Assembly (NCBI RefSeq): GCF_902498915.1
Contig: NZ_CABVLQ010000001.1
DNA length: 64,000 nucleotides
Strand: one strand, 5' to 3'
From: Escherichia ruysiae
Lineage (GTDB): Bacteria > Pseudomonadota > Gammaproteobacteria > Enterobacterales > Enterobacteriaceae
Notes under the pieces: generated by a model
What the model saw: the letters and a program-made list of their open reading frames with translations, nothing else
Told to the model about the DNA's origin: nothing
Database searches by the model: none
Program-made: the position numbers and the translations under genes
Part shown: positions 41,835 to 51,116 of the stretch, in pieces
How the letters are laid out: each line of letters begins with the position of its first letter
Numbering within the stretch: the first letter of the stretch is position 1

Positions 41835-42764
41835 TTAGAGAACGCTGAACAAATTCAACTCACTCACTTTCGAGTAAGTCTTGAGGGTAGCTTCCATTGC
41901 CACTTCCAGTCCGGTAAAGGTGATCGACGCCGGGCCGTAATCGAGATCCTGTAAAGAGCCAATCAACTGATCGTTGGAGGTGGAGATATCCGTCTGCGCA
42001 TCGCTCAGCATCGACATGGTGTTTTGCGTTTCGCCAAGCGAAGCAATTGATGCGTTGAGGTTGTCCGAGGCGGTGTCCACCACATCAACGGCGTTCTGAA
42101 TATCGCTTTGCACCTGCGGATCCGCCGGGTCAACGTCCGGGTTTTGCAGCTCCTGCGACAGGGAATTCAGCGTGTTGAGCACGTCTAAATTGCTGCCGAA
42201 GAAATCGCTCGCCGCCACGTTGGTATCCACTTCCACGCCGTTCGACACGGTGGTCTGGCGGTGGTCGCTGTTACCCTGATAGCTGTAGCTATCGGTGACA
42301 CCATCGCCGTCATCATCCACCGCCACGATCGGCGGCTGATCGTTGATGGTGCCGCCAAACACGTAGTGCCCGTCTTCATCCTGATAGTTCAGCGCCGCGA
42401 CCATCGATTCGGTGAGCGACTCAATATCCTGGCCCAGGCTTGCGAGCGAATCGGCGGTATTGGTGCCGTTCGCCGCTTCCAGCAGGTCGTCGCGCACAGC
42501 CAGCAGGCTGTTGTTGACGCCATCAAGAATCGACTCCTGCTGACTTAACCCCGCCGACGCGGAGTCGATATTGCTCTGATACTGCTCAATCGCCGACTGC
42601 TGGCGGTTCAACTGGGTAATGCGCGTGGCGGCGATTGGGTCGTCCGACGGCTGCAAAATCTGCTTGCCGGTTGCCATCTGCTCGACCACGTGCGCCAGAT
42701 CGCCGGAGAGATTATTAAAACTTTGCGTCATCGAGACGTAGGTTTGTTGGGTGGTTACTCGCAT
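41835..42764 (-). CDS. lfgL: Hook-filament junction protein (FlgL-like)
   Basis: The 309-residue FlgL homologue begins MRVTTQQTYVSMTQSFNNLS and has the characteristic KQILQPSDDPIAATRITQLN and the C-terminal GLEVAMEATLKTYSKVSELN. It joins hook and filament. GGGAGCGCGAGA before the ATG decides the start; the upstream open frame is inside lfgK. Confidence 0.92.
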   Translation of the reverse strand: MRVTTQQTYVSMTQSFNNLSGDLAHVVEQMATGKQILQPSDDPIAATRITQLNRQQSAIEQYQSNIDSASAGLSQQESILDGVNNSLLAVRDDLLEAANGTNTADSLASLGQDIESLTESMVAALNYQDEDGHYVFGGTINDQPPIVAVDDDGDGVTDSYSYQGNSDHRQTTVSNGVEVDTNVAASDFFGSNLDVLNTLNSLSQELQNPDVDPADPQVQSDIQNAVDVVDTASDNLNASIASLGETQNTMSMLSDAQTDISTSNDQLIGSLQDLDYGPASITFTGLEVAMEATLKTYSKVSELNLFSVL

Positions 42765-42778
42765 TCTCGCGCTCCCGC

Positions 42779-44155
42779 TTAGCTGCACATTTCCAGTACC
42801 GAATCGAAAATCTCGGCGCCGGCGGAAATGACTTTCAGATTGGCTTCATAAATTTGTTGATAGGTGATCAGGTTCACCGCTTCTTCGTCCATGCTGACAC
42901 CGCTAACGCTGCTCTGCTGGTTTTGCGCCTCAGAATAGACATTGGACGCGGCGGTCACTTCGGTCTGGTTTTGCTGACTGTAGATGCCGATATTGCTGAT
43001 AATCGACGAGCAGGCCTGCCCGACCGTCACGCTGCCAAGGTTGTCGATCTCCAGCGGTTCGGTGGAGATGTTGATCAGCGCCTGGAGGTTGTCGCTGTTA
43101 CCGCTTTCGTCCGGTGAACTGGAGAACGCCAGCTCATCGGCAGTGATATCCGGGTTGACGGTCAGCGGGCCATCGGCATTGCTGGCGTCGTAAATAAACA
43201 GCGGCTCACCGGGGTTGCCGTTGAGATCGTATCCCTGCGCCAGTTGGTTGTTGACCGCATCGGCAAACTGCGAGGCGATGCTGTTGATGGTGTCGGTCAG
43301 CGGCGTCAGCACGTCGTTTTGATAATCAAACAGCGCGCCTAATGAACCGCCGGTATCGGTGGTCATCGTCGAGGTAGTTCCGGCAAAGGTCAGCGACATG
43401 GTCGGCGTGCCGTCGGCGTTGGTTTCCAGCGCGATGGTCGAACTTTGCTGCCCACTCACCAACGGCTGACCGTTTTTCAGCGTGACGTTGTAGTTGCCCT
43501 GGTCGTCGATATTGACCTGCACATCCATCATTCCGCTGAGTTCTTCCACCATTTGATCGCGGGCATCGTACAGCGCGGAGGCGTTATCACCGTTGGCTTC
43601 GGCCTGGGCGATTTGCTGGTTATAGCTGGCGATGCCGCTGGTGAGCGTATTGATTTGCGACACCATCGCCTGCTGCTGGCTGATGATTTCCGTGCTTTGC
43701 GAGTCGATGTAATCCAGCGTGTTGTCGATACGCAGCGACAGCGCCCCGGCTTCGCTGATCACCTGCTCGCGCAGGGCGGAATCATCGGGGCTGGTGGTCG
43801 CTTCGTTAAGGGCGGCGAAGAAGTTATCGAAGCCGCCGCTCAGGCTGCTGTTATCGTCGCTCAGTACGGCTTCCAGTTGGCTAAGATACCCCTGCTGGGT
43901 GCTGTAATAGCCGTAATCGCTGGCGGCATACCACACCTGATTCACCTGATACTGGTTGGAGACGCGGCGAATGCTGTCGACCTGCACGCCGTTACCGGCG
44001 CTGTTCGGCGAACCGCCGCTGGCACCGATGGTGCTGATTTCCGCCACCTGGCGGGTGTAGCCTGTGGTCATGGCATTAGCGGTGTTTTGCGCCGTGACGT
44101 TCAGCTCCACCTGCGCGGTTGAGGCGCCGCTGTAGCCGATGTTAATCATGTCCAT
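42779..44155 (-). CDS. lfgK: Hook-associated protein 1 (FlgK-like)
   Basis: The 458-residue FlgK homologue has MINIGYSGASTAQVELNVTA at the N-terminus, the coil region AALNEATTSPDDSALREQVI, and the C-terminal rod signature SMDEEAVNLITYQQIYEANL. AAGGATCCAAC precedes the ATG. Preceded by a 336-bp repeat-rich gap. Confidence 0.93.
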   Translation of the reverse strand: MDMINIGYSGASTAQVELNVTAQNTANAMTTGYTRQVAEISTIGASGGSPNSAGNGVQVDSIRRVSNQYQVNQVWYAASDYGYYSTQQGYLSQLEAVLSDDNSSLSGGFDNFFAALNEATTSPDDSALREQVISEAGALSLRIDNTLDYIDSQSTEIISQQQAMVSQINTLTSGIASYNQQIAQAEANGDNASALYDARDQMVEELSGMMDVQVNIDDQGNYNVTLKNGQPLVSGQQSSTIALETNADGTPTMSLTFAGTTSTMTTDTGGSLGALFDYQNDVLTPLTDTINSIASQFADAVNNQLAQGYDLNGNPGEPLFIYDASNADGPLTVNPDITADELAFSSSPDESGNSDNLQALINISTEPLEIDNLGSVTVGQACSSIISNIGIYSQQNQTEVTAASNVYSEAQNQQSSVSGVSMDEEAVNLITYQQIYEANLKVISAGAEIFDSVLEMCS

Positions 44156-44235
44156 GTTGGATCCTTACCGGTAAATCGTGCCGGTTAAAAGCGGCGTGAA
44201 GTTGTCGATTCTTAAGTGGGTAATGGTGCGCGCTG

Positions 44236-44476
44236 ATGCCCTCACCCCGACCCTCTCCCACAGGGAGAGGGAGAAAACCAGCGCCCTGTTCAATACCGCG
44301 CTCGATCGGTTCCCTCGCCACTTTTGGAATAGCGGGAAAACCTGCGCCATATTCACCTCCGCGCTCGATCGATCCCCTCGCCACTTTTGGAATAGCGGGA
44401 AAACCTGCGCCATATTCACCTCCGCGCTCGATCGATCCCCTCGCCCCTTCGGGGAGAGGGTTAGGGTGAGGGGCAA
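44236..44476. repeat. boxC-like repeats around a 63-bp tandem duplication
   Basis: boxC-like arms flank a perfect 63-bp duplication at 44313-44375 and 44376-44438 (starting CCTCGCCACTTTTGGAATAG); a further diverged copy precedes it at 44279-44312. The repeats fill the lfgJ-lfgK gap. No gene is supported here; open frames on both strands are by-products of GC-rich repeats. Confidence 0.85.
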
Positions 44477-44491
44477 AGCGCGTACCTCCCC

Positions 44492-44791
44492 TCACCTATG
44501 CTTCGGCGACAACTGCTTCACAATCATCGCCGCGATCCCAATCCCGTGTTGTTGCGCCAGGGTGTTACACAACTCATCGTCATAAAACCCCTGCATCATG
44601 CGCACCGAATCGCTGTTAAACGGGTTATCTTTCGAATCAAACAATTCGTTGGTTTTACGCATCTCTTTCAACATGTTGCGTAAAAAAATCGCCTCGAACT
44701 GTTCGGCGGCCTGCCTGATATCATTGGCCTGAACTTTCGGCCCCATTAACGCATCGCTGCCGTCAATCCCGCCGCTACCGTTGATTTTCAT
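44492..44791 (-). CDS. lfgJ: Rod-associated protein (FlgJ N-domain only)
   Basis: The 99-residue protein matches the N-terminal rod-binding domain of FlgJ (AAEQFEAIFLRNMLKEMRKT, SDSVRMMQGFYDDELCNTLA). The C-terminal muramidase domain of E. coli FlgJ (313 aa) is absent, as usual in lateral systems. It scaffolds rod assembly; the wall must be opened by another enzyme. Its start overlaps the lfgI stop. Confidence 0.9.
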   Translation of the reverse strand: MKINGSGGIDGSDALMGPKVQANDIRQAAEQFEAIFLRNMLKEMRKTNELFDSKDNPFNSDSVRMMQGFYDDELCNTLAQQHGIGIAAMIVKQLSPKHR

Positions 44792-45891
44792 CAGATCACC
44801 TCCAGGTCGGCATCCAGCGCGCCCGCTTCATGCAGCGCCTGCAAAATCGACATAATGTCGTCCGGCGTTGCGCCTAAACTGTTCAGGGCATTAACCAGCG
44901 TTTTCAGGCTGCTCGACTCCGGCAAGCTCACCACGCCAGGGCGCGCATGATTCACCGCGATATTGCTCTGCGGCGTCACCGCCGTGCGCCCACCGGCAAA
45001 GGCATTCGGCTGGCTGACGTTGCTGGTTTCGTTAATCGAGACAGTAAGACTGCCGTGCGACACCGCCGCCGCATGCAGCGCAATACCATCGCCCATCACC
45101 ACCGTGCCGGTGCGGGAGTTAAACACCACGCGAGCGCGGATTTTCTCCGCCTGCACCTGCACATCATCCAGTTGCGATATAAACGCCACCCGCGCGCCGG
45201 GGCTGGTGGGCGCTCGCACGGTCACGTTGGTGGAACTCTGCGCGGTGGCGATGCCGCCAAACGAGGCGTTGATCGCCGCCGCAATGTTGTTGGCATCTTT
45301 AAACGACGGGCGTTTCAGGTTGAGGGTGATGGTATCGCCCATCTGAAAATCGCTGGGGATCTCACGCTCCACCGTCGCGCCGTTGGGAATTAACCCGGCG
45401 GTCGGCGTATTAACCGTTACGCTTGAGCCGCTGGCCCCGGTGGCATTCATCCCGCCCACCACCACGCTACCCTGCGCCAGCGCGTAAACTTCTCCATCTG
45501 CGCCGTGCAGTTGGGTCAGCAGCAAAGTGCCGCCGCGAATACTTTTGGCATCGCCAATCGACGAGACGGTAACGTCGATGGTTTGCCCGCGTGAGTACAT
45601 CGGCGGCAGCGTGGCGCTCACCGCCACCGCCGCCACGTTTTTCACCTTCGGGTCGATTTTATTCGGCAGTTGCACGCCAAACTGGCGCAGCATATTGGTG
45701 ATGGTCTGGTTAGTGAATTTGACCTGGTTTTTATCGCCAGTGCCGTCAAGGCCGACCACCAGGCTATAGCCGACCAGTTGGTTTTCACGCACGCCCTGTA
45801 CGTTGACCAGCGACTCCAGCGATTGCGCCAGCGCCACGCCGGGCAGCACCAGGCTTACGGCGATCATCACCGTCTTTATCCAGTTTTGCAT
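44791..45891 (-). CDS. lfgI: Flagellar P-ring protein (FlgI-like)
   Basis: The 366-residue FlgI homologue has an N-terminal signal peptide (WIKTVMIAVSLVLPGVALAQ) and the FlgI core VQGVRENQLVGYSLVVGLDG and GAVNALNSLGATPDDIMSIL-type end. It forms the periplasmic P ring. CGGAGAGTGCA precedes the ATG at 45891, chosen over the one at 45906. Confidence 0.93.
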   Translation of the reverse strand: MQNWIKTVMIAVSLVLPGVALAQSLESLVNVQGVRENQLVGYSLVVGLDGTGDKNQVKFTNQTITNMLRQFGVQLPNKIDPKVKNVAAVAVSATLPPMYSRGQTIDVTVSSIGDAKSIRGGTLLLTQLHGADGEVYALAQGSVVVGGMNATGASGSSVTVNTPTAGLIPNGATVEREIPSDFQMGDTITLNLKRPSFKDANNIAAAINASFGGIATAQSSTNVTVRAPTSPGARVAFISQLDDVQVQAEKIRARVVFNSRTGTVVMGDGIALHAAAVSHGSLTVSINETSNVSQPNAFAGGRTAVTPQSNIAVNHARPGVVSLPESSSLKTLVNALNSLGATPDDIMSILQALHEAGALDADLEVI

Positions 45892-45905
45892 TGCACTCTC
45901 CGGCA

Positions 45906-46571
45906 TTAAATCGGGAACAGAGGATGGTTAAACAGCCGCGTCAGCCAGCCTGCAGCGTTGGCGTCGCTTAACGCGCCGCGTCCGGCATAGGAGATGCGGG
46001 CATCGGCGATCCGCTGAGAGGAAACCGAGTTGTCGTTCTGAATATCGTCGGCGCGCACCAGACCGCTTAAGCGGATGTACTCATCGCCCTGGTTAAGGGT
46101 CAGCCATTTTTCGCCGCGAATTTCCAGAATGCCGTTCGGCTGCACCGCATGGACGGAAACGGTGATCTCCCCGCGCAGGCTATTCTGCTGCTGGGAGGTG
46201 GCGCTGCCGTCAAAGTCGCGATTGGCGTCGATGGAGCCGGAAAGCTTATCTTTGGTGTGACCGAATACCGTTGGCGCGGTGATATCGACGCTGTTGCTCT
46301 TGCCGAAATTGGTTTTCGCCTGTTTGCTCGACTGGGTCGATTCTTCGAGGATCACCGTCAGGATATCGCCCACGCGGTAAGCTCGTCGGTCGGCGGTGAG
46401 CGACCAGTTGTAGCCGGTTTCAAACACGCCCCCGGCACGCCCGTCTGCCGGAGGCGGCGCTTCGGTTTTCGGTGGCGCAAAGTATGCGTCGTCTTTTTTG
46501 ACCAGAATAGCCTGCGATTCACACCCGCTAAGCAGGGGAAGCAGCGCCACCAGCCAGAGATAATTTTTCAC
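45906..46571 (-). CDS. lfgH: Flagellar L-ring lipoprotein (FlgH-like)
   Basis: The 221-residue FlgH homologue carries lipobox LSGC at residues 14-17 and the beta domain with VGDILTVILEESTQSSKQAK and LRGEITVSVHAVQPNGILEI. It forms the outer-membrane L ring with lfgI. Confidence 0.93.
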   Translation of the reverse strand: MKNYLWLVALLPLLSGCESQAILVKKDDAYFAPPKTEAPPPADGRAGGVFETGYNWSLTADRRAYRVGDILTVILEESTQSSKQAKTNFGKSNSVDITAPTVFGHTKDKLSGSIDANRDFDGSATSQQQNSLRGEITVSVHAVQPNGILEIRGEKWLTLNQGDEYIRLSGLVRADDIQNDNSVSSQRIADARISYAGRGALSDANAAGWLTRLFNHPLFPI

Positions 46572-46599
46572 GTTCTGCCTGTTTAGTCTTGCAGGCCAC

Positions 46600-46770
46600 G
46601 GGGGTGGCCGGTTGTTTGGTGGGTTTGGAGCTGTTTGTTCCCCTCACCCTAACCCTCTCCTCAAAGGGGCGAGGGGACTGATCGAGTGCGATGTTGAATA
46701 CGGCACCAGTCTGCTCCCTCTCCCTGTGGGAGAGGGCCGGGGTGAGGGCATCAGACCGCACATTGCCCCC
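46600..46770. repeat. boxC-like repeats between lfgH and lfgG
   Basis: Pairs CCCCTCACCCTAACCCTCTC and CCCTGTGGGAGAGGGCCGGG, then GTGAGGGC, form long GC-rich hairpins in this gap. The reading frames in them on both strands are not genes. Confidence 0.6.
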
Positions 46771-46777
46771 CACTCCC

Positions 46778-47563
46778 TTACAGCGTCTGGCTGATGTACT
46801 GCAACATATCGTCCGCAGCCGACACCATTTTGGCGTTCATCTCATAAGCGCGTTGCACCGTAATCATCGCCACCATTTCGTTGACGATATCCACGTTCGA
46901 GCCTTCCAGCGCGTTGTCCTGCAAGGTGCCCAGCCCATCTTCGCCCGGCACACCCTCGGTCGGCTGACCGCTGGCGGCAGTTTCCAGATAGAGGTTGTCA
47001 CCCTCGGCGGAAAGCCCTGCCGGATTAGCGAAGTTGACCAGCGTCAGTTGCCCTAACTCGGTCACATCGCTGTCGCCGGGTAAGATCGCCGTCACCGTGC
47101 CATCCTCACCAAACGCAACGTTGGTCGCCCCCGCCGGAACGTCGATTTCCGGCTGCAACGGCAAGCCCTGCGAGTTAGTCAGCACGCCGTCGGCGTTCAC
47201 CTGCAAATTGCCGTCGCGGGTATAGGCAATATCGCCATTAGCCTTTTGCACCTGTAAAAATCCCTGCCCCATAATGGCGACATTCATCGCGTTGTCGGTG
47301 GTTTCGACGTTGCCTTCGGTGAAGGTTTTCTGGGTGCCGACAATGCGCACGCCGCTACCGAATTGCAGCCCGGTCGGCATGATGTTGTTCTGGTCGAGCA
47401 TCGCGCCCGGCGCTTCCTGGGTCTGGTAGAACAGATCCTGAAACATCACCCGGTCGCGCTTGAAGCCGGTGGTGTTAACGTTGGCGATGTTGTTGGCAAT
47501 CGCGCTCATTTCAGCATCCTGCGCCGAAAGGCCGGTTTTGCTGATCCATAATGCTGCGTTCAT
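46778..47563 (-). CDS. lfgG: Distal rod protein (FlgG-like)
   Basis: The 261-residue FlgG homologue (MNAALWISKTGLSAQDAEMS, NNIANVNTTGFKRDRVMFQD, C-terminal VDIVNEMVAMITVQRAYEMN) of the expected 260-residue length. Forms the distal rod. Confidence 0.95.
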   Translation of the reverse strand: MNAALWISKTGLSAQDAEMSAIANNIANVNTTGFKRDRVMFQDLFYQTQEAPGAMLDQNNIMPTGLQFGSGVRIVGTQKTFTEGNVETTDNAMNVAIMGQGFLQVQKANGDIAYTRDGNLQVNADGVLTNSQGLPLQPEIDVPAGATNVAFGEDGTVTAILPGDSDVTELGQLTLVNFANPAGLSAEGDNLYLETAASGQPTEGVPGEDGLGTLQDNALEGSNVDIVNEMVAMITVQRAYEMNAKMVSAADDMLQYISQTL

Positions 47564-47589
47564 GGTGATTTATTCCCTGGTGTCTGTTA

Positions 47590-48327
47590 TCACGAGCCGC
47601 GCAATAAGCGGTTGCCCGCGTCGCTGATATCTTCGGCGGTTTTCATCATCTTGATCTGCGCTTCAAACTGGCGGTTCATGGCGATGGACGACATCATCTC
47701 GCTCACCGCCGAGACGTTGCTGCCCTCCAGAAAACCGCCGCTAACTTTGATGTTTTCATCGCGCTGAGCCGGAACGCCGTCTGCCGTTATCAGCATCCCT
47801 TCGCCGTTTTTCGCCAGGTCAGCAACCGGAATATCCACCAGCTTCAGGCGGTCGATATCCATCGTCGCGGTCACGTCACCGTCATCGGGCGTCACCGACA
47901 GTGTGCCGTCGCTGCCAAACGAGGCGATGGCGTTCGGCGGCAGAATGATCGGACCGTTATCCCCCAGCACCAGATTGCCGTCGATGGTCAGTTGCCCCTG
48001 ATCGTCCTGCTGAATGTTGCCGTTGCGGGTATAGACTTCGTTGCCGTTTTTATCCTGCACTGCAATGTAACCCGCGCCCTGAATCGCCACGTCCAGCGGG
48101 CGCTCGGTTTTCTCCGCCACGCCAGTGCTGTCGTTCACGCCGCTGGTTCCTTCCTGCGCCATATAGCGCGTGTCGAAGCCGCCGCCTTTCACCTTGTCGT
48201 TGGTTGCCATCGCCATATCGGCGCGAAAACCGTTGGTGTTGACGTTCGCAAGGTTGTTGGCGCTAATTTGCTGCTCGTACAACGTCTGAGAAGCCCCGCT
48301 CAGGGCGGTATAAATCAGGCGATCCAT
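47590..48327 (-). CDS. lfgF: Proximal rod protein (FlgF-like)
   Basis: The 245-residue FlgF homologue begins MDRLIYTALSGASQTLYEQQ with the NNLANVNTNGFRADMAMATN rod motif and ends VSAVSEMMSSIAMNRQFEAQ. Its start overlaps the lfgE stop. Confidence 0.94.
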   Translation of the reverse strand: MDRLIYTALSGASQTLYEQQISANNLANVNTNGFRADMAMATNDKVKGGGFDTRYMAQEGTSGVNDSTGVAEKTERPLDVAIQGAGYIAVQDKNGNEVYTRNGNIQQDDQGQLTIDGNLVLGDNGPIILPPNAIASFGSDGTLSVTPDDGDVTATMDIDRLKLVDIPVADLAKNGEGMLITADGVPAQRDENIKVSGGFLEGSNVSAVSEMMSSIAMNRQFEAQIKMMKTAEDISDAGNRLLRGS

Positions 48328-49529
48328 TACATTGCCTGGAACAGCGCGTCATCGAGCTGCGTGCTGGTGGCGATCACTTTGGTGTTGGCCTGATAGTTAC
48401 GCTGGGCGGTCATCAGGTTAACCAGTTCGCTGGTGATATCGACATTAGAGCTTTCGAGCACGCCGGACGTAAGCGTGCCGCAGGTGCCGGAGCCGGGAAC
48501 GCCAATCAGCGGTGTGCCGGATTCGCCCGTTTGTACCCACGCGGTGCCGCTCACCGCTTCGAGGCCGTTTTCATTCGGGAAGGTCGCCAGCACCACCTGC
48601 CCCTGCAACATGCGCTCGCCGTTGCTGTAGGTGGCGTAAACTTTGCCATCATCATCGACCTGCACACCGTTTTGCGTAGCGGAGGCGTAGCCATTGGCGG
48701 CGTTGGTGGTAACCGAGAAGTCAGAACCGTATTGCGTACAGGTGGCGTAATCGACGGTTAAATCGATGGGTGCGGCGGCGTCAGTCTGAAACTCAATGGT
48801 CTGCGGCGTGGTTGGCGAGGTCAGTTTCCCGGTATTCGGATCGAAGGTTAAGGTGGTCGCCGGAACGCCGGTCTGCTGCTGACCGTCAAAGGTGTACTGC
48901 ACTTCCCAGGTGTTATCGCTGGTTTTGGTGAAGTACTGGCATACCGAGTGCTCATTGCCTAATGAGTCATACACCGTGGTGGTGTAGCTGTCGGTATAAG
49001 AGCTGCTATTGGTCGGGTCGAACGGTACGGTGGTGCGATCGATAGCCGCGTCGCTGGCATCGAAGTTGGCGGTAAAGGTCAGGCTGCTGCTGGCCTGCGC
49101 CGGAATATTGCCGGTTTTGATCTGAATATCGGTGACCGTACCCGTTTGCAGAGTGCCGCTGTCATCGACCGGATAACCCTGCAAATAAGCGCCCGACGCG
49201 TTTACGATATAACCGTTTTTGTCGGTTTCAAACGAACCGGCACGGGTATAAGAAATGTTGCCCGCGCTGTCGCAGGTAACAAAAAAGCCGTCGTTGTTAA
49301 TCGCCAGATCCAGCGCGTTGCCGGTGGATACCAGCGAGCCGCCACGGGAAATACTTTGCGCCGTGCCTGCCACGCTGACGCCCATCGCCTGACTTCCGGC
49401 ATACATCGCTGAAAACTGGGTGGTCATCGACTTATAGCCCACCGTTCCGGCGTTGGCGATGTTGTTACTGATCCCGTCCAGTTGTTCGTTAACGGCATTC
49501 AGCCCCGTCGCGGCAATTTCATAACTCAT
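48327..49529 (-). CDS. lfgE: Hook protein (FlgE-like)
   Basis: The 400-residue hook protein: MSYEIAATGLNAVNEQLDGI, the SNNIANAGTVGYKSMTTQFS motif, a variable exposed middle, and C-terminal ESSNVDITSELVNLMTAQRN. Normal family length. The TTSSYTDSY-like middle is rich in Thr/Ser. Confidence 0.94.
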   Translation of the reverse strand: MSYEIAATGLNAVNEQLDGISNNIANAGTVGYKSMTTQFSAMYAGSQAMGVSVAGTAQSISRGGSLVSTGNALDLAINNDGFFVTCDSAGNISYTRAGSFETDKNGYIVNASGAYLQGYPVDDSGTLQTGTVTDIQIKTGNIPAQASSSLTFTANFDASDAAIDRTTVPFDPTNSSSYTDSYTTTVYDSLGNEHSVCQYFTKTSDNTWEVQYTFDGQQQTGVPATTLTFDPNTGKLTSPTTPQTIEFQTDAAAPIDLTVDYATCTQYGSDFSVTTNAANGYASATQNGVQVDDDGKVYATYSNGERMLQGQVVLATFPNENGLEAVSGTAWVQTGESGTPLIGVPGSGTCGTLTSGVLESSNVDITSELVNLMTAQRNYQANTKVIATSTQLDDALFQAM

Positions 49530-49552
49530 TGTTTCGTCCTGTTAATTGATTC

Positions 49553-50266
49553 TTACACCACATCACTGTCGGCATCGGGTACGCCAAACTGGCTAATCAT
49601 GGTGAACGGCACTTCACCCACGCCTGCGACGTTGAGCACCGGAGAGCTACCGTCGAGCGGGATGCGCACATCTTCCACTTCGCCGGAGACTTCAATCGGC
49701 ACCTCTTCTTCCCCGGTGTTGGTCACCACCGAGACGTCGTAATCTCCCGGCGGGATGCCGTAATCAGCCGGATTAATTGAGAAATCCACCTGCCCTGGCC
49801 CCACGGAAGAACTGTCTTCCGGGATTAGCGAGACGGTGTAGTCATCGCCTGCGGCATCGGTAAAGTGGAGATCGGCAGTGGTACAGGCATCGTCCAGCGT
49901 GGCGCGACCGTTAATAGTCTGGTCGCTTACCTGCAAGGCGGAGGTCTGCACCATAATGTCGTCGCCCACCAGGTTGCCGAGCGCCATCACCTGAATGTTG
50001 CTCATCAGCACCGCGTTGGTGTTGGCCTGCACGCTCATCTCCTCCATCATCGCCACCTGCGCCATCGACGAAAGCTGGTCGATATATTCGGTGGCGTCGG
50101 TCGGGTCGGTCGGGTCCTGGTTTTGGATCTCGGCGACAAACAGCGTCAGAAAAGTATCGACGGGCGAGCTATCGCTGCTGCTTGTCGTGTCGCTGGCCGC
50201 CACGTTATTGCTTTCCGCCGTGGCGGTCGGCTGCGGCGATTGCGCATTCAGCGCCAGGGTATTCAT
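49553..50266 (-). CDS. lfgD: Hook cap protein (FlgD-like)
   Basis: The 237-residue FlgD homologue has a Ser/Thr-rich N-terminus, the conserved LFVAEIQNQDPTDPTDATEY segment and a C-terminal Ig-like part (PADYGIPPGDYDVSVVTNTG). It scaffolds hook polymerisation. Its ATG overlaps the lfgC stop. Confidence 0.92.
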   Translation of the reverse strand: MNTLALNAQSPQPTATAESNNVAASDTTSSSDSSPVDTFLTLFVAEIQNQDPTDPTDATEYIDQLSSMAQVAMMEEMSVQANTNAVLMSNIQVMALGNLVGDDIMVQTSALQVSDQTINGRATLDDACTTADLHFTDAAGDDYTVSLIPEDSSSVGPGQVDFSINPADYGIPPGDYDVSVVTNTGEEEVPIEVSGEVEDVRIPLDGSSPVLNVAGVGEVPFTMISQFGVPDADSDVV

Positions 50267-50697
50267 CAGGCTTCTCCCAGTTTCAGCAGGCTTTGCTGCA
50301 TACTTTTCACGTTGTTGAGCACATCGACGTTGGTTTCAAAATCGCGCGAAGCCGACATCATGTCCGCCATCTGCTCCACCACGTTGACGTCGGGATACCA
50401 GACATCCCCGTTAGCATCCGCCAGCGGCGAATGCGGTTCATAGCGTTTCAGCGCCCCGCCGGTTTGCAGCACGTCCTGCACCTGCACGCTGGCGCCGTCA
50501 ATGGCATGACGATGCGTTCCCGCCAGCAAACTGTGGTGATACACCGCGGCAAACACCGGGCTGCGCGCTTTATACGCCTGCGCCTCGCTGCTGGCAGGCG
50601 CCTCGGCATTCGCCAGGTTACTGGCGACGGTATTCAGACGCAGCGTTTGCGCCGTCATCGCCGAGCCGGAAATCTGATAGATATCAGTAAATGACAT
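50266..50697 (-). CDS. lfgC: Proximal rod protein (FlgC-like), intact
   Basis: The 143-residue FlgC homologue (MSFTDIYQISGSAMTAQTLR, ASNLANAEAPASSEAQAYKA, YPDVNVVEQMADMMSASRDF) reads through without interruption. In the E. coli 042 Flag-2 locus this gene is reported frameshifted, which was blamed for the lack of lateral flagella; here it appears complete. Confidence 0.92.
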   Translation of the reverse strand: MSFTDIYQISGSAMTAQTLRLNTVASNLANAEAPASSEAQAYKARSPVFAAVYHHSLLAGTHRHAIDGASVQVQDVLQTGGALKRYEPHSPLADANGDVWYPDVNVVEQMADMMSASRDFETNVDVLNNVKSMQQSLLKLGEA

Positions 50698-50699
50698 GC

Positions 50700-51035
50700 T
50701 TATTTCCCTTCAATGGCCTCTCTGATGCCGCTAATTTGCAGATTCAGAAAGGTCAGACTGCTTTGATAATCCATACTATTTTGTGAAAACCGCGCCTGTT
50801 CGCTGTTCAGTTCCACGGTGTTGCCATCTTCCGACGGCTGCATCGGTACGCGGTACTGGACATCCACCGCCGCGTTATTTGCCCGTTGCATCTCCCTGGC
50901 AAAATCAATATCTTTAGCCTTGAAATTTGGCGTATCGACATTCGCCAGATTCGCAGTCAGTAGCTCGGTCCTCTCAAGACGTAACTTCACTGCCTGCGGA
51001 TGCACTCCCAATGCCTGTTGAAAACTGATCCCCAT
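50700..51035 (-). CDS. lfgB: Proximal rod protein (FlgB-like)
   Basis: The 111-residue FlgB homologue, MGISFQQALGVHPQAVKLRL, with LLTANLANVDTPNFKAKDID. I start at 51035 rather than 51065 because the sigma-54 -12 element at 51072-51076 would place the transcript start at or after the upstream ATG, and the short form matches FlgB length. First gene of the lfgBCDEFGHIJKL-lafW operon. Confidence 0.9.
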   Translation of the reverse strand: MGISFQQALGVHPQAVKLRLERTELLTANLANVDTPNFKAKDIDFAREMQRANNAAVDVQYRVPMQPSEDGNTVELNSEQARFSQNSMDYQSSLTFLNLQISGIREAIEGK

Positions 51036-51071
51036 TTCCTGCGTCACTCCTGCTTCAATCCGCATACGCTA

Positions 51072-51087
51072 AGCAATCGCCGTGCCA
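51072..51087 (-). promoter_or_regulatory. Sigma-54 promoter of the lfgB operon
   Basis: Minus-strand TGGCACGGCGATTGCT matches -24/-12 TGGCAC-N5-TTGCW at every conserved position. It sits in the 51-bp divergent gap between lfgB and lfgA. Confidence 0.9.
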
Positions 51088-51116
51088 TTTTTTAAGTCAC
51101 TGATGAGAAAGGGTTT

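Noticed and set aside
43445..44122. 225-codon plus-strand frame inside lfgK
   Set aside because: GC-rich antisense shadow; lfgK has conserved FlgK ends and a ribosome site.
44165..44585. Overlapping frames of 77-135 codons with repeated peptide in the lfgJ-lfgK gap
   Set aside because: They come from translation of tandem GC-rich boxC-like DNA on both strands; no start signals.
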